From Echinarachnius parma (Eukaryota; Echinodermata; Echinoidea; Clypeasteroida; Echinarachniidae): a stretch of 64,000 bases of DNA. The notes below the pieces were generated by a model, which saw nothing but the letters and a program-made list of their open reading frames with translations, had not been told where the DNA came from and did no database searches. Location of the stretch: assembly GCA_037951105.1 (NCBI GenBank), contig JBAMJV010000856.1, positions 1-64,000 on the forward strand, given 5' to 3'. Shown one piece after another: positions 45,276 through 56,210 of the stretch. How positions within the stretch are numbered: position 1 is the first letter of the stretch; each line of letters begins with the position of its first letter. Position numbers and translations under genes: made by a program.

Positions 45276-46426
45276 GAAAGACACAGGTTTCTTGGTTGAA
45301 CATGGGTCAGCACTTGACAAGGTCTTGATGGATGAGCCGACAAATGGCTTGAAAGATGAGCTGGCAGATGACTTCGAAGATGAGCTGGACTTGGAAGACG
45401 AGCTGGCAGATGTCTTGGAAGTTGAGCTGGCAGATGTCTTGAAAGTCGAGCTGGCAGATGTCTTGAAAGTCGAGCTGGCAGATGTCTTGAAAGTCGAGCT
45501 GGCAGATGTCTTGAAAGTCGAGCTGGCAGATGACTTCGAAGATGAGCTGGACTTGGATGACGAGCTGACAGATGTCTTGGAAGACGAGCTGGCAGATGAC
45601 TTCGAAGATGAGCTGGACTTGGATGACGAGCTGACAGATGTCTTGGAAGACGAGCTGGCAGATGACTTCGAAGATGAGCTGGACTTGGATGACGAGCTGA
45701 CAGATGTCTTGGAAGACGAGCTGGCAGAACCATCTTTGGAGAGGTGTGGTCCATCATGGCTGACCTTCTGCTTCTTCTTTTGTTGGGCAGGCGATCCTTT
45801 GAATTTTCTCTTCCCAGTTTCAGCCTCAGACTTGAAGTATAGATTCAGAGGATCCCATTGTTCCAGCAATCTGTTCAGTCCCCTTTCTAGGGAGAGCCAT
45901 CTAGTACACACATGGCGCAAGATTGTATGGGATTCCACACCACACATGCTTTGGTAGATCTTGAAGTCCTTGTGTCGTTTACTGGATTTCTCCAAGTAAT
46001 AGAACACTTGAATCAGCAAGTCCTCCGGAGCAAATGGAAGCTGCTTTGCCCCCTTCTCTGCGGCCAAATGCAGTCTATGGCAGATGCATCCCATTGTGAA
46101 GACGTTTGGATTTTCCTTCTTAATGTACGCTGCTACACCAGATCGGATACCCATCATTACTGCTGCATTGTCTGCAGAGAAGCATAGTACATTGTTCCAT
46201 GAAACACCAATCTCCTTAAGAGATTTGTCCATCATCAGGAAAATGTTCTCGCCAGTGGACCGCTCTTTGGATGTAGCAATTTCAAGCAGAACGCTGACCA
46301 CTTGTCTTGCATCAGAATCGTAGAATCTTACGATGATTGGGTACAGTTGCTCCTCTGCACCTCTATCCGAGCTGCCATCCGTTGAAATTGTAAAACGGGC
46401 CTCTCTGATCTTCTTCACGATGTTCC
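45276..46426 (-). CDS. hAT transposase exon 2 (RNase H-like core, first part)
   Basis: Exon from acceptor TTTTTTTTTTAACAG (above 46426) to donor GTAAGTTC (45268-45275). It opens with the RNase H-like fold: FTISTDGSSDRG carries the first catalytic Asp, and LCFSADNAAVMMG the second. CICHRLHLAAEKGAK is the Cys/His block typical of hAT, and TRWLSLERGLNRLLEQW follows. After about residue 210 it turns into Ser/Lys/Thr repeats that look like a later expansion. Its first two bases complete a Gly codon with the last base of exon 1. Confidence 0.85.
45345..45728. repeat. coding minisatellite in hAT exon 2
   Basis: Two interleaved units: a 24 bp unit (GATGTCTTGAAAGTCGAGCT type) four times at about 45432-45530, and a 66 bp unit with GATGAGCTGGACTTGGATGA three times at about 45531-45725. 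All lengths are multiples of three, so the Ser-Lys-Ser frame stays open. The opposite strand is also open and acidic, an effect of the repeat. Confidence 0.85.
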
Positions 46427-47183
46427 CTGTTAAAAAAAAAAAAGACCTGTGATGAAACTTGATGACATTGATCTAATATACTGTGCTCAGACTATGTTCA
46501 TTTTTTATTATTTCTTTAGCCAAAGAAAACGGCGCTAATGCAGTTTCACACACCTTTAAACAAATTTGGCATAAACAGCTGCAAAATTAGCGCCCCACTT
46601 ATCTGACCCAAGGTTTGGTTATGCTAGTGGTCATGGTGGGGCCTAATAGTACACAAAATATGCCAAAAATTGTTTAAAAGGTATGCGAAACTGTAGTGTA
46701 TTAGCGCCAAGAAAACATTCCAACCAACACTCTTTCCAAACAAAGGCATGTACAATTAACATTATTATGCAAACAATTGTTTGCTTCACCTTGATTAAAA
46801 ATGTTATCATAACTACAATGACTGTTTTGTGTTTGTAGCTGAGTAAATGTTGACAACACAATTATGACAGACCTTTGAGGGATAAATAAACAGTTTGGTG
46901 ATTGATACAAAACATATCTGTTAATCATTTTGCAGTGATTTTTTACTAATTTTAGGATGTGCAGTAACTTTAAGAAACTGTATTATTAATGGTTATATTT
47001 ATTTCGCCTAGTGCCGAATCATTGACAAACATCTAATTAGTAGATTGAAAGCAAACATTGAACATATTTAGTGTTTACTTTAGTTTGTTTTGACATGATA
47101 TAAAACCCATATCTCAGTCATTACAATACATACATGTAACATGAATTTTTATTTTTTTAATTTGATAATATATTTGCTCATAC

Positions 47184-47642
47184 CTTTCGCTACCTGGCCC
47201 AGCGTCCTGGCGACAGCAGTTGATTTCGTTCTCTTGCAAGCAAACGAAGAAGCCACTTTGCTGTCTGGGAACATTTTCTTCACTAACTCAGAGTAGACTA
47301 GTGGTCCATGATCGCAAAAGGAAGGTTGTGTTCTACCAAGAAATTCACCATCAGCGTTTCAGCTCGTATCGTTGAATGATCCGTGGTACGGAAGAATTGT
47401 CCAATGTCTCGCTGATTGTCGCGACTTTCAGCGAGGCTGACGTGTTTTTTTCTTTTGAGATGTGCCGTTATGTCGTTTGCTCCACCGTGACGTGGGCGCG
47501 CGATCCGGAAATCACACGAGCAAATTGTACAGCGCACGGAAAGCTCATCACGTTTTGATCGTATTATGCAAGGCCAGCGTGTAGTGTACTCCGATCGAAA
47601 AGATTGTAACCGCAGATGACTTTTCGATGAAGTTGACGCCAT
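47184..47642 (-). pseudogene. hAT transposase exon 1 with BED-type zinc finger and a frameshift
   Basis: Starts at ATG 47640-47642. A BED-like finger uses Cys38, Cys41, His61 and His67 (CTICSCDFRIARP, then HLKRKKH). After NLPFAIMDH the frame meets TAG (47298-47300). The expected continuation ELVKKMFPDSKVASSF then appears in another frame and runs to donor GTATGAGC (47176-47183) with a phase that fits exon 2. The extra TAGTC around 47296-47300 would account for the shift. The copy therefore looks non-functional as assembled, though all other exons are open. Confidence 0.75.
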
Positions 47643-48117
47643 GATGATCCTGGGCAGTGTACCATAGGTGTTAAATGATCACAATCAAGAACTTTATCCC
47701 AAAATATAAGCTCTTTGCAGCCACATTCTAGCCCCACTTATATGCGAAAAATGACAATCGAGCCAAGTCAAAGACTTTGCTCCGTGTGCGTGATAACACG
47801 TGTGCAGTGTATAATAGGTATGCGGTATGTACATGTATTGTATGAAGGTGTATTGAAACTTCGCGCACGAAAATTTCGAACTTTTTCAAAGTGTCGTAGG
47901 AGCAACAAATTACTGTAATCTCAATGAAACAAGCATTAAAATACTCCCTCTATTCTGAGGATTCGATGTATGTAAAACATTTTCGATTTAAACTCACAAT
48001 TCATGTGTTATTGGCCCGATTCCGTAACCATGTCATATCAACAAGAGATTCTTCACCGAGTACGGTAGTCTTGAAACTTCGCGCTCCATACACTTTGATA
48101 CACTGGCATTGACTTAA

Positions 48118-48547
48118 AGGGTACCACCACCCAAAAATAATATTCTGATTATAGAAAGGTACCATCTTTAGTATTCCATTCCTTCAACAAGTTCACAAAA
48201 ATATGTTTTCAGAAAAAAATATATAATTGGAAAACGCATCACCATTCTCAACCATGCGTTCATGCGGTCTGAATTGCGTAGACTATATGCGTGCAGAGCC
48301 AGAGCGCACTGTGCAGAGCGGATGAATCATCCGGGAATCTATTGACGTACGCGTGAAAGCATTGGCGCACTCGCAAATGCTTGGCCCGTATGGAACCAGG
48401 AAATAGCAGTGGTTCCGTAAGTGGTGGAAATTAATTGCTTTGTTTATGAATTACACAACCCTTTGCAAAATGTTGGGTATCTATTTGATATCACAAAACG
48501 GTACCAAAACATATAATAATGTGTTGTCCTTTGCCTGGTGGTCCCCT
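48118..48547. mobile_element. TTAA MITE, family 3, copy c, nested in the hAT
   Basis: TTAA flanks (48114-48117, 48548-48551), ends AGGGTACCACCACCC and TTTGCCTGGTGGTCCCCT. It is in the same orientation as copy b (36087) and opposite to copy a. It must have inserted after the hAT or come in with it. Confidence 0.85.
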
Positions 48548-49183
48548 TTAACACGCAATCCTGTTAGGGTCAATGGGTGTGTGAAGATGCAAACTTTTGC
48601 GCGTATTATTAGCATCTTGGCACGCGCGCGTTGTCAAGCTTTCTACGGAGATTGCGCGATCCGAAAGTAAATTTGAAATGATGGTCGAATAAAGGAGCAT
48701 TTTACGCAGCATTTCGATAACAACAAGTCTGTTCTACGGGAAGGATTTCGATTTAATTTGATGATTTTCCATTGTCCATAATTTATACACGAAAAAACAC
48801 ACAAAAAGTAAGTTTTTTCTCGAGAAATATCGATCTTTGTTTGCTAATTTTTTGGTTGATTAGTAAATAATGTGTGCTCTTTCATTTGGCGTCAGAAATT
48901 TCCGTCACCGTGTCCGTGTTCTAATGTTTGCGTACCGCTTATATGATGCGCGAAGTTTCAATACGCGCGAAGTTATAATACTTGTCCATACTATGTACCG
49001 CGTACAGGTACACACACGTGCAGCTCAGCTCAGATGAGGCACCACGCACGACCGCGCAGTCTTGGGGGGAAGTCTCTCGCACGCCTCCGGCGGGCCCGGG
49101 GATCGGAGCAAGCACGATCGAGGGGAAGTCTTCGCGCTGCATCGCATCGCATGCGAGCATACAACACATTCGAAATACATGCT

Positions 49184-49619
49184 ATTAGCGTCTTTTCGCT
49201 CGGCGACGGGACTATGGCTACAACGCTAATCTTAGCGGGGGGTCGCACTCAGAGCGAAAATTTCCCCGTAGCGGCCAAACCTAGGACGGTAGTTCGCCGA
49301 ATTAACGTCGGGCGTAGAGCCGCTACGCGGGTACGTGATCAGCCAATCAGAGCGCTTGGACGGCGAGGCTCGCTGCCTCACGTGTTTCATGCACTGATTC
49401 GTACACACGCGCTGCATGCACAGTATGTTGTGATTTGTACTGCCTATGCCGTATGCTTATAGTACAACATGCATGATAAATGGAACGAGTGAAACTCCCG
49501 CGTATTCAGAATTGCGAAACTGCAAATAGATCGCGACGGTAGCCAGAGTACGTTGACGATCAAAGCTAATTTAAATCCCCCGTAGCCGCACTCCCGTCGC
49601 AGAGCGAAAAGACGCTAAT
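49184..49619. mobile_element. 436 bp element with ATTAGCGTCTTTTCGCTC ends
   Basis: Left ATTAGCGTCTTTTCGCTC and CGACGGGA recur inverted on the right (TCCCGTCGC, GAGCGAAAAGACGCTAAT). Inner GTAGCGGCC/GGCTAC words are also partly inverted. Non-coding; superfamily not determined. Confidence 0.65.
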
Positions 49620-49961
49620 AATTGGCACGCTGGTACGGTACCTGTTCAACTTAGTATCGCATCATCACGCTCTGCATGCCCGTGTACAGTACTGTATATA
49701 ATATGAACACTAATCACCCAGTATACTCGCACATTGTACATATTAAGGCCACTACTCAACCATAGCCGGCCGGCCGTATGCACTACTACATACATACACG
49801 TACACACACATTACATATCGATCGCATGTACACAATAAATACACATACATTATCGAAATCTCTAGAAAACGTATTTTATTAGTGGAAAACGTACTGCCGT
49901 ATTTTGAATGAAAAAACGTAACAAATACGGCAAAAACGGAACGGTTGGCATCGCATCTCTG

Positions 49962-50150
49962 TACATTAATAAGCTACGAAGCTATATATTTAGAAATCGA
50001 AATTTTATGACAAATTTCACAATCAAAATCAAAATATGGAACGTTCCATTTGTATATTCCAATATAAATGTGTACAAAGTTGGACAAAGACACCCGTTTT
50101 TCTCCAAAGTTGAACAAATGGATTTAGCACCTTTTGGAATTAAGCTCTTC
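49962..50150. mobile_element. right piece of the MITE (AAATCCACTTT family) interrupted by the hAT
   Basis: Continues the family from the target site: CTACGAAGCTATATATTTAG, ACAATCAAAATCAAAATATG, GTGTACAAAGTTGGACAAAG and GGATTTAGCACCTTTTGG, ending AGCTCTTC. Joined to 42909-42980 it gives one ~250 bp MITE. Confidence 0.75.
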
Positions 50151-50702
50151 ATAAGTACAATTTATTGGCTACTGTACCCCTTACCCCATGACACATACCA
50201 CGTAATCATGGTAATGATGTTAAACATGTATGTATACTCTACATCTCCATGATCGAGTATATATCACACAGATGCATTACAGTGATATTAATATTATACA
50301 CCACCCACTGCATAATTTTTTGGTGATTATTTAGCTTGCACATACATTAATACACTTGATTTAAAGGTATGGTGTCAAGAAAATCAGCTGAAAATGGCAT
50401 TTTAGCCCTTCAGAAAGCCACTTACATGTAGATTTCGAATAAAACAACTGTTTTGCACTTGGAAAATTATTTATAAATGATATGAGGACCTGAAAATTTA
50501 CTTTGAAAGTGCCCCCCAAAAAAATTGAGTTCGGGCGAAGAAAAATGACGTCATAGTTGTGACGTCATCTGCAGGCAATCACAGGATCCCCGATACTCTA
50601 ATTGTCATAGACGTACACGCTGAGCGCATCTAATCACATTGACAGAGAGATATTATTTCGATTTTTTTCAATATCTACATACATTTGTTTGAGTTTATAA
50701 TT

Positions 50703-50855
50703 ATGGAGGATCCACACCCAGATTCATCTGATTCTAACAGTGAGCGTGAATTAGACGAAAGATCTGGATCAGAGTCAGAATCGAGTTTTGAATTGACTGT
50801 TCCTGAAGATAAAATTCAAAATTGTGCGTCGGCAGCCAAAATGGAATGGAAGTGA
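50703..50855 (+). CDS. short acidic Ser/Glu/Asp-rich reading frame, possible transposase N-terminus
   Basis: ATG to TGA, 50 codons: MEDPHPDSSDSNSERELD, then GSESESSFELTVPED. Codon use and strong acidic bias look like the disordered N-terminus that precedes the core in many TTAA-type transposases and related proteins. The frame stops after MEWK, with unstructured sequence downstream, so it is either one exon or a remnant. Function not assigned. Confidence 0.35.
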   Translation: MEDPHPDSSDSNSERELDERSGSESESSFELTVPEDKIQNCASAAKMEWK

Positions 50856-51487
50856 TAGAGGTGCAACCGAACAGATTTGTTGAGCGTGGCTGAGCAAATT
50901 CATGACAATTTCCCCATAATTGCAGACACCATTATTATAACTCTTATTTCATTATTTGTCTCCACAAATACAACAAATATAATTGCCAAATAAAGGCGCA
51001 TACTCACTCTAAAATCGCTTCGAGGAAGTCTCCGATATGATTATAGCAATCGTATACCCAGCCCCCTCGCAGACAGGTATTCCGGCCATCAAGCACGCAC
51101 GAGCGCTGCGGCTAGCCCAGGCCTAGCCTAACCATAATAAGTGGCGGCTTCATCCGATCACGCCTCAAAAAAAGGTGTACAAAAATGCGGTGTTTCGCAC
51201 TCAAATTCATCTTTTTATGCGGCAATAAAATGACAAGCATCATTGCTTTGATGGATCTATTTAACAATATTTACGGAAATATATTTACAGAACATTCAGA
51301 ATTACCTCAGTTTTGAGCAAAATATTACTTTTCCCCGAAATAAACAAATCCAAAACTCAAGTCGTTGGCGAGCGTGCGGGAGGTTGAACATAGTCGATCA
51401 ATTTCTGGGCATCGATATCATACACGTAGTCTACGCCGTTTGCAAATTAACAACAAAACTACAAAAGAGCGCTAAGTTCAGTTCATT

Positions 51488-51541
51488 TATTGTTTTTTTC
51501 TCTGTCGGCATTAGAATGCCGACAGAAAAAAAAAACAATAA
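51488..51541. repeat. tight 24 bp-stem hairpin
   Basis: The arm TCTGTCGGCATT faces AATGCCGACAGA across two bases. The stem extends into T runs facing A runs and ATTG/CAAT outside. It resembles a small hairpin, for example a miRNA-precursor-like fold or a tiny MITE; the short loop argues against a canonical miRNA precursor. Confidence 0.7.
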
Positions 51542-52270
51542 ACATTGTCAAAGATGCCACGAAAGTGATAGATTTGTCCATCTAAGGTAATCGTTCTTGT
51601 ATTTGTTTGAAAAGCCATGCAAGCATGTAAGTAAATTAAGAAATAGTCTAGAATAGGTGCGATGGTAATAATCTTGCATTTTCGTTACTTTTCAGAACTT
51701 GTAATACATAGGTAGTTGGCGCGGCAGCTAGCACGCGAGAGCATAACCTGTCTTGCCGCGCGGCCCCCCGAAACTCTGGCAGACCTGCACACACTCGCTA
51801 GGTCCTTCCTAGTCGGCCCTCGTTAATTTAACCTTTGAGTTCTAAATCCGCCTCATACGTGGATCCTTATGGAAAACGGTGCAGGCTTATACTTTCCTTA
51901 GATGTGTTGCTGCATCTTGCTAAAATTAATTCCTGAGGCAATTTCAGTTAATCCTCAATTTTCAAGCAAATACGAGTTTGTATTACTAGCAAGTCAAAGT
52001 GTTTGCATTGAACCACGTTGTAAACAATGCTCGCTCTTCCGTATTATTGCCTGCAGGTGACGTCATGACTCATGAGCTCATCGCTCCGCTAAAATTACTT
52101 TTTTAGGAGTATGGAACGCCGACGCGAAAAAGAGCCCAAAATGTGCATGAAATTTTCCTTTTTTGCCCAACTTAAGGATAAAAAAAGAAAAAAGAATGTG
52201 GTATATCAATAAAGGCACATATTCAAAGCTATAAAGCTGAATCAAAGCCGGGATTGCGCCCCTCCTTTAA

Positions 52271-53039
52271 GACGTACTGACTGACTAATGTACCTCACGA
52301 GATGTAATGACGCATGTATACATTTCCATGCCCGAGTATCTAACAGATATATATATATTACAGCGTCATTTATATTATATATATACCACCCGCTGTGTGC
52401 ACTTTGTTATTATTATCCTTGAACATAATATCAGCAATGTGAGAACATGATCACGTGATGATATAACATCTCAATCTAGCAAGTTGCTACCTGAGACTTT
52501 GGCCTCATTGTGGTATGTGCGTATTGTATAACCCTGTCGTGAGAATGTTCAAGTTTTAAACAAAGCAATAAAGTTTTCCCCTCCAGATGAACTGATACAT
52601 GACGTATACAATATCATTTATACATCACCCGCTCCGCTGCTTTGTGATTGCTATCCATGTAGATACTTACAATATCAGCTATGCGAGAACATAATATATC
52701 ATTTCAATTTACAGTAGCAAGTTGCTATAGATTTTTGGCCTGTGTGGTATATTTCATAACCTTGTCGTGAGCCTGTTAATGTTTAACCAAACCCAAAACA
52801 GTAACCGTTGAGCTGAATATAAACTGTTCTGGTTGCATCATGCGGGAGCAAATGTTTTCCGTTCATAACTGTATTAACCTAATCCTGATTTACCATGGTG
52901 CTTGGCAAGTGCAGGAATAATGTATGTGCCATTATACAGCTTTTGACACTCGTGGGAGTAGGAGGAGGGGGGGGGGGGGGGGGGGGTCCTTAACCTAAAA
53001 CGCCCCTCTCTGGACGCTCGTTATTAATGACCCCTGTCA
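52271..53039. other. non-coding stretch with a G run
   Basis: Two related blocks (52330-52560 and 52560-52790) share ATATCAGC, GCAAGTTGCTA and CTTGTCGTGAG phrases, so a decayed ~230 bp direct duplication is likely. A G run of about 20 bases lies at 52966-52986. Confidence 0.5.
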
Positions 53040-53043
53040 TTAA

Positions 53044-53613
53044 AGGTAGTGTTGAATATTGGTATTTCCCGAAGTGCCCCCCGATATTTTGTTGTGAGAT
53101 AATTTTGTTGTGAGACTGTCAAATTCGAAAGAACATACAATTTTAATGACAGAATAAACTTTATTTGATCAAAATCGGTTCAGAAACGGCTGAAATATCC
53201 ATAAATATATTTTATTCAAAATGTTCTTCACAGGCAATCACCGGGCGATATTTAGACTTTTTAGAAAAATTTCAAAAATGCTCGAAGACTACTTTGAAAA
53301 AAGATCAGAATAGGTTTTTAAAAAGTCGTTGATGATATCTCTATTGAATCATTATTTTAACAAACATTAAATGCACAATTTTGTATGAAAAAAGGCTAAA
53401 ACCAATGATTTTGTTTAAATAGCGCCCTCTTGAGTTGTAACGGCTCTTTTTGAATGATAACAGGCTTTTTACTTAGTCGTTTGTAATTGTTGTATTCCTT
53501 TTGAGCATGATGGAGTTATAATTATTAGTTTGTAATGTAATGGTGCAGGTTTTGGTTACTAAAATTCAGTTTGACTAAAACTGTAATCTCTCTACCAGAA
53601 CTCAACTATCCCT
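53044..53613. mobile_element. TTAA MITE, family 1, copy e (reverse, diverged left end)
   Basis: TTAA flanks (53040-53043, 53614-53617). The right end CCAGAACTCAACTATCCCT is intact; the left end has decayed (AGGTAGTGTTGAATATTGG). Inner AATAAACTTTATTTGATC and GGTTCAGAAACGGCTGAAAT fix the family. Confidence 0.8.
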
Positions 53614-53617
53614 TTAA

Positions 53618-54130
53618 TGTCAATGATTAACCAAAGTAAAACACTCTAAACCCCGTTATTCACCCTTCTGAACAACCGTCCGTGTTGCAAAGTTTTTCAC
53701 ATAACTCCGTTTCTTTGGCAAGCTTTTTTGTTAAACCAAAACGAACCAGTTGGGTTCCGGACCGGTTTCCCTTCAGAATAAACGGTCCTTATAGCGCACA
53801 AACACAATTTCTCCGTTCCTTTCGAGGAAGGCGGAAGCTATGTTTCACCTAAACCAAACTGCTGGGACCCAGTTATTCATGCTATAAATAAAACGTCCTT
53901 GTCTCATCGTTTTGTTTTTAAACATGCTGTGACTCCGATCCTGTCGGGAACTCATGTTTTACCAAAACGAACCTGATGCGACCTAGCTTTTCTCCAAACT
54001 GCCAAACAAACTGTTTTCGACAGATCGTTTTGCAGAAAACATGTTACTCCGTTCCTTTAATATGGAAACCTGACGTAAGGCGTATTGAATTTTGGGGAAT
54101 TTCAATATATATAGAAAGGAGAGTGTTCAC
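53618..54130. other. non-coding stretch with degenerate repeats
   Basis: Phrases such as ACCAAAACGAACC and CCGTTCCTTT recur at 53730-54060, suggesting a very degenerate repeat of about 100-110 bp. No gene. Confidence 0.4.
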
Positions 54131-54174
54131 ATGGTCAACAAGCACCTTTGATTCGGTCTCTCCATTGCCACTCT

Positions 54175-54300
54175 AAACCGCTTTCCAAGAACAAGCTCTC
54201 GAAATGAAGCCCTAACAGTCACTCACAGGGGGTTGAACCCCGAACACGACACTATCTGATGACCGGACGTCTACTCAATTGAGATCCAGCTAAATTAACC
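54175..54300 (-). mobile_element. possible tRNA-derived SINE head
   Basis: On the minus strand, TAGCTGGATCTCAATTGAGT resembles an A box region and GGGGTTCAACCCCC a B box. The tRNA-like part is too diverged to fold fully. The limits are uncertain. Confidence 0.35.
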
Positions 54301-54385
54301 AATTCACTACTGGAACATGGTATGACATGTATTAAGTCTTTGTAGATAACACTATCTCCTATAAATAGCCAATGGGTTAAAAGGG

Positions 54386-54404
54386 GGAGGGGGGGGGGGG
54401 GGGG
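54386..54404. repeat. poly-G run
   Basis: A G run of about 19 bases, preceded by AGGGGGAGG. Nothing else was recognised from 54301 to 54899. Confidence 0.8.
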
Positions 54405-54899
54405 GTACTGACATGAACGGTTGGGATTCCGCATCGAATCGGCTTTTGGAAATAGCGTGCGAGAAAAAGTATTACTGGTTCCTTTTTACCAATGACATGA
54501 TCTGGCAATTGTGATTATCTGTGATTTGCCTAATTTGTGTAAACGATGTTCGTTAAGTGAATACATTTAATTTCAAATTTCAAATACAATGTACAGTTTT
54601 TGATTGGACTCTGATATAAACTCTCCCTGGCAGAGCGAATCGTACGGTTATATAAGTGCGATTAGTTGATGCCTCTTGCAGATCAGCGGTAGACGTAATG
54701 TGTTTTTTTTATTTTAAAGACAAGGTCCGTAGTTTCGCGTCTATACAGCTCCTTTGAATCCTTATACAGCGGCAACTGAGCTGTGCATATTTGCAGCAAT
54801 ATGACTATTATTATAAGCAACATAATTACGAGTTGTTTAAATTCTTCATAGACGACACAAGAGCAGGGACAGACAGTATCTTACAAGCCATTATTACAG

Positions 54900-55160
54900 T
54901 TGAAAGTTAAAGTCCTTCCCGTGCCAATTTAGGCACACAAGGCGGCGCCTATCTACGATTCATTAGCCCTAGGCCACACGTCTACTAAATGTAGCGAAAG
55001 CTACAGAAGGGAGCCTTTAACTTTCCCTTCTCCATTCTATAAATGCCGAGCGCCTGGCTAGAAGGCCGAAGGTACCATTTTTAAAGTCTTTGGTATGACC
55101 CGGTGTGGTGCCTCCCGTGCATGAGGCGGACACTATAACCGCTAAGCCACCATGCTCGGT
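54900..55160 (-). mobile_element. tRNA-derived SINE
   Basis: Minus strand: a tRNA-like head with A box GTGGCTTAGCGGTTATAGTG and anticodon arm CCGCCTCATGCACGGGAGGC, then a diverged B-box region. The body contains GGTACCTTCGGCCTTCTAGC and GGCGCTCGGCATTTATAGAA. It reads as a full-length SINE with a conserved-looking body. The family name was not recalled with certainty. Confidence 0.55.
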
Positions 55161-55267
55161 TACAAGCCATTGCTACGATTGTTTTAATCATTTTGAAAGT
55201 ATAGTGTACGCGGAATAAATGAAACATTGAATCACCTACACACTGTTATTAATGTATCAACACACGA

Positions 55268-55517
55268 AGAGCGTTCAACCAAAAGGCGCTAAATCCACTT
55301 TTTCAACTTCCTAGGGAAACAGGTTTCTTTGTCCCACGTTGTACACGTGCCTATGGAATATGAAAATTGAACTTTCTATATTTTGATTTTGAGTGAGCTA
55401 TGTGTCGTAAAATGTGGATTCCTAGATAGCTACGTAGATTATACAATGTAGATACATTATATCGTTAACTCAATTTTTTATGGAAAGTGGATTTAGCGCC
55501 TTTTGGAACTGAGCTCT
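55268..55517. mobile_element. MITE (AAATCCACTTT family), intact copy, reverse
   Basis: Ends AGAGCGTTCAACCAAAAGG and CCTTTTGGAACTGAGCTCT, both adjoining GGCGCTAAATCCACTTT in inverted orientation. Interior ATGTGTCGTAAAATGTGG and CTACGTAGATTATACAATG match the copy at 56211 on the other strand. Confidence 0.8.
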
Positions 55518-56210
55518 CTGTCACGTAGATCACGTAGATAATCATTATCATGGTATACAATGAAGGTGGACAATTAATATACTTATAATACCTGCGCTCC
55601 ATTTAACAGAAAAGCCAAGCTAACACGATTTTAATTAGGCCTATATAATTATATTGGCAACCTATTGCATATCTATACATCTAGAATAATTTACTAAGCG
55701 ACGCAATTTTTCATTTACGATTTCATAACAAATTGTAACAAATTTCTCAGGAATCATAAATCACATACGTCTTAGCGCAAATGCATGTTGAAATATTGGT
55801 TGTTAGGTATATAGTAAAACTAGCAAAGTCAACATTAACGATCATACACATACAAGCATGCCAATAATCATTACATTCATTCAAACGTTCGCATAATTTA
55901 TGTGAGTAGATATCCCTGCACAATATGCCAGCCCTCTCGCTGAATACAGTGGACAAAACGGAATGTTAATTCGCCACAGCCTTCACACACATGTTCCAGT
56001 TGTGAAACATGATTTTTTAATGGCGATGGCGTGATAGAAACCGAGCACCCCATTCGAATGAAATCGTTGGTGCATAGTAACTTTATGAAGGGCCATGGGA
56101 ACACCCCCACCCCTCGTGAGACCCCAAACTCCCCCCCCCCCCCCCCCCCCCCCCCCCCACTCCCGCGCGCGGGGAGAAATAAAATGCATAAAATAGATAC
56201 CACCATAATA
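55518..56210. other. spacer with a long poly-C run
   Basis: A C run of about 28 bases (56131-56158) is the main feature. Open frames at 55898-56240 on both strands only translate it. No gene. Confidence 0.5.

Larger units (their letters stand above)
42981..49961 (-). mobile_element. ~7 kb hAT-superfamily transposon with a four-exon transposase gene
   Basis: The ends are CAGAGATGCCAACC (from 42983) and its inverse GGTTGGCATCGCATCTCTG (to 49961), the latter with a 5-base GATGC duplication. The flanks TACATAAT (42973-42980) and TACATTAA (49962-49969) are an imperfect 8-bp target duplication. An uninterrupted copy of the host MITE at 56211 has a single such site there (TACATGTATAAT). A split transposase gene runs on the minus strand. 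Adenine-rich AAAGTATT/AAAACGT repeats lie just inside both ends. It carries at least two nested elements in its 5' half. Confidence 0.85.
47643..49961. other. 5' region of the hAT element
   Basis: Upstream of the transposase start. Holds a TTAA MITE (48118-48547) and an inverted-repeat element (49184-49619). Apart from these, the GC-rich part at 48950-49420 repeats the words GAAACTTCGCGC and GCGCGAAGTTTCAATAC, also seen near 47845 and 48070. It could contain the element's promoter; none was identified. Confidence 0.45.
50365..52266. mobile_element. 1.9 kb TTAA-flanked element with symmetric subterminal inverted repeats
   Basis: TTAA on both sides (50361-50364, 52267-52270). The terminal ends match only weakly (AGGTATGG and AGGAGGGG read inward). 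A 19 bp inverted pair, GACGTCATCTGCAGGCAAT (50561-50579) and its inverse (52046-52064), lies 196 and 202 bases from the respective ends. This symmetry supports a single element. Apart from a 50-codon reading frame it is non-coding as far as I can tell. The terminal match is weak, so the limits remain tentative. Confidence 0.5.

Noticed and set aside
45262-45957. Acidic repeat protein on the plus strand
   Set aside because: Antisense of the Ser/Lys repeat in hAT exon 2. The minus strand carries the catalytic motifs and the splice sites.
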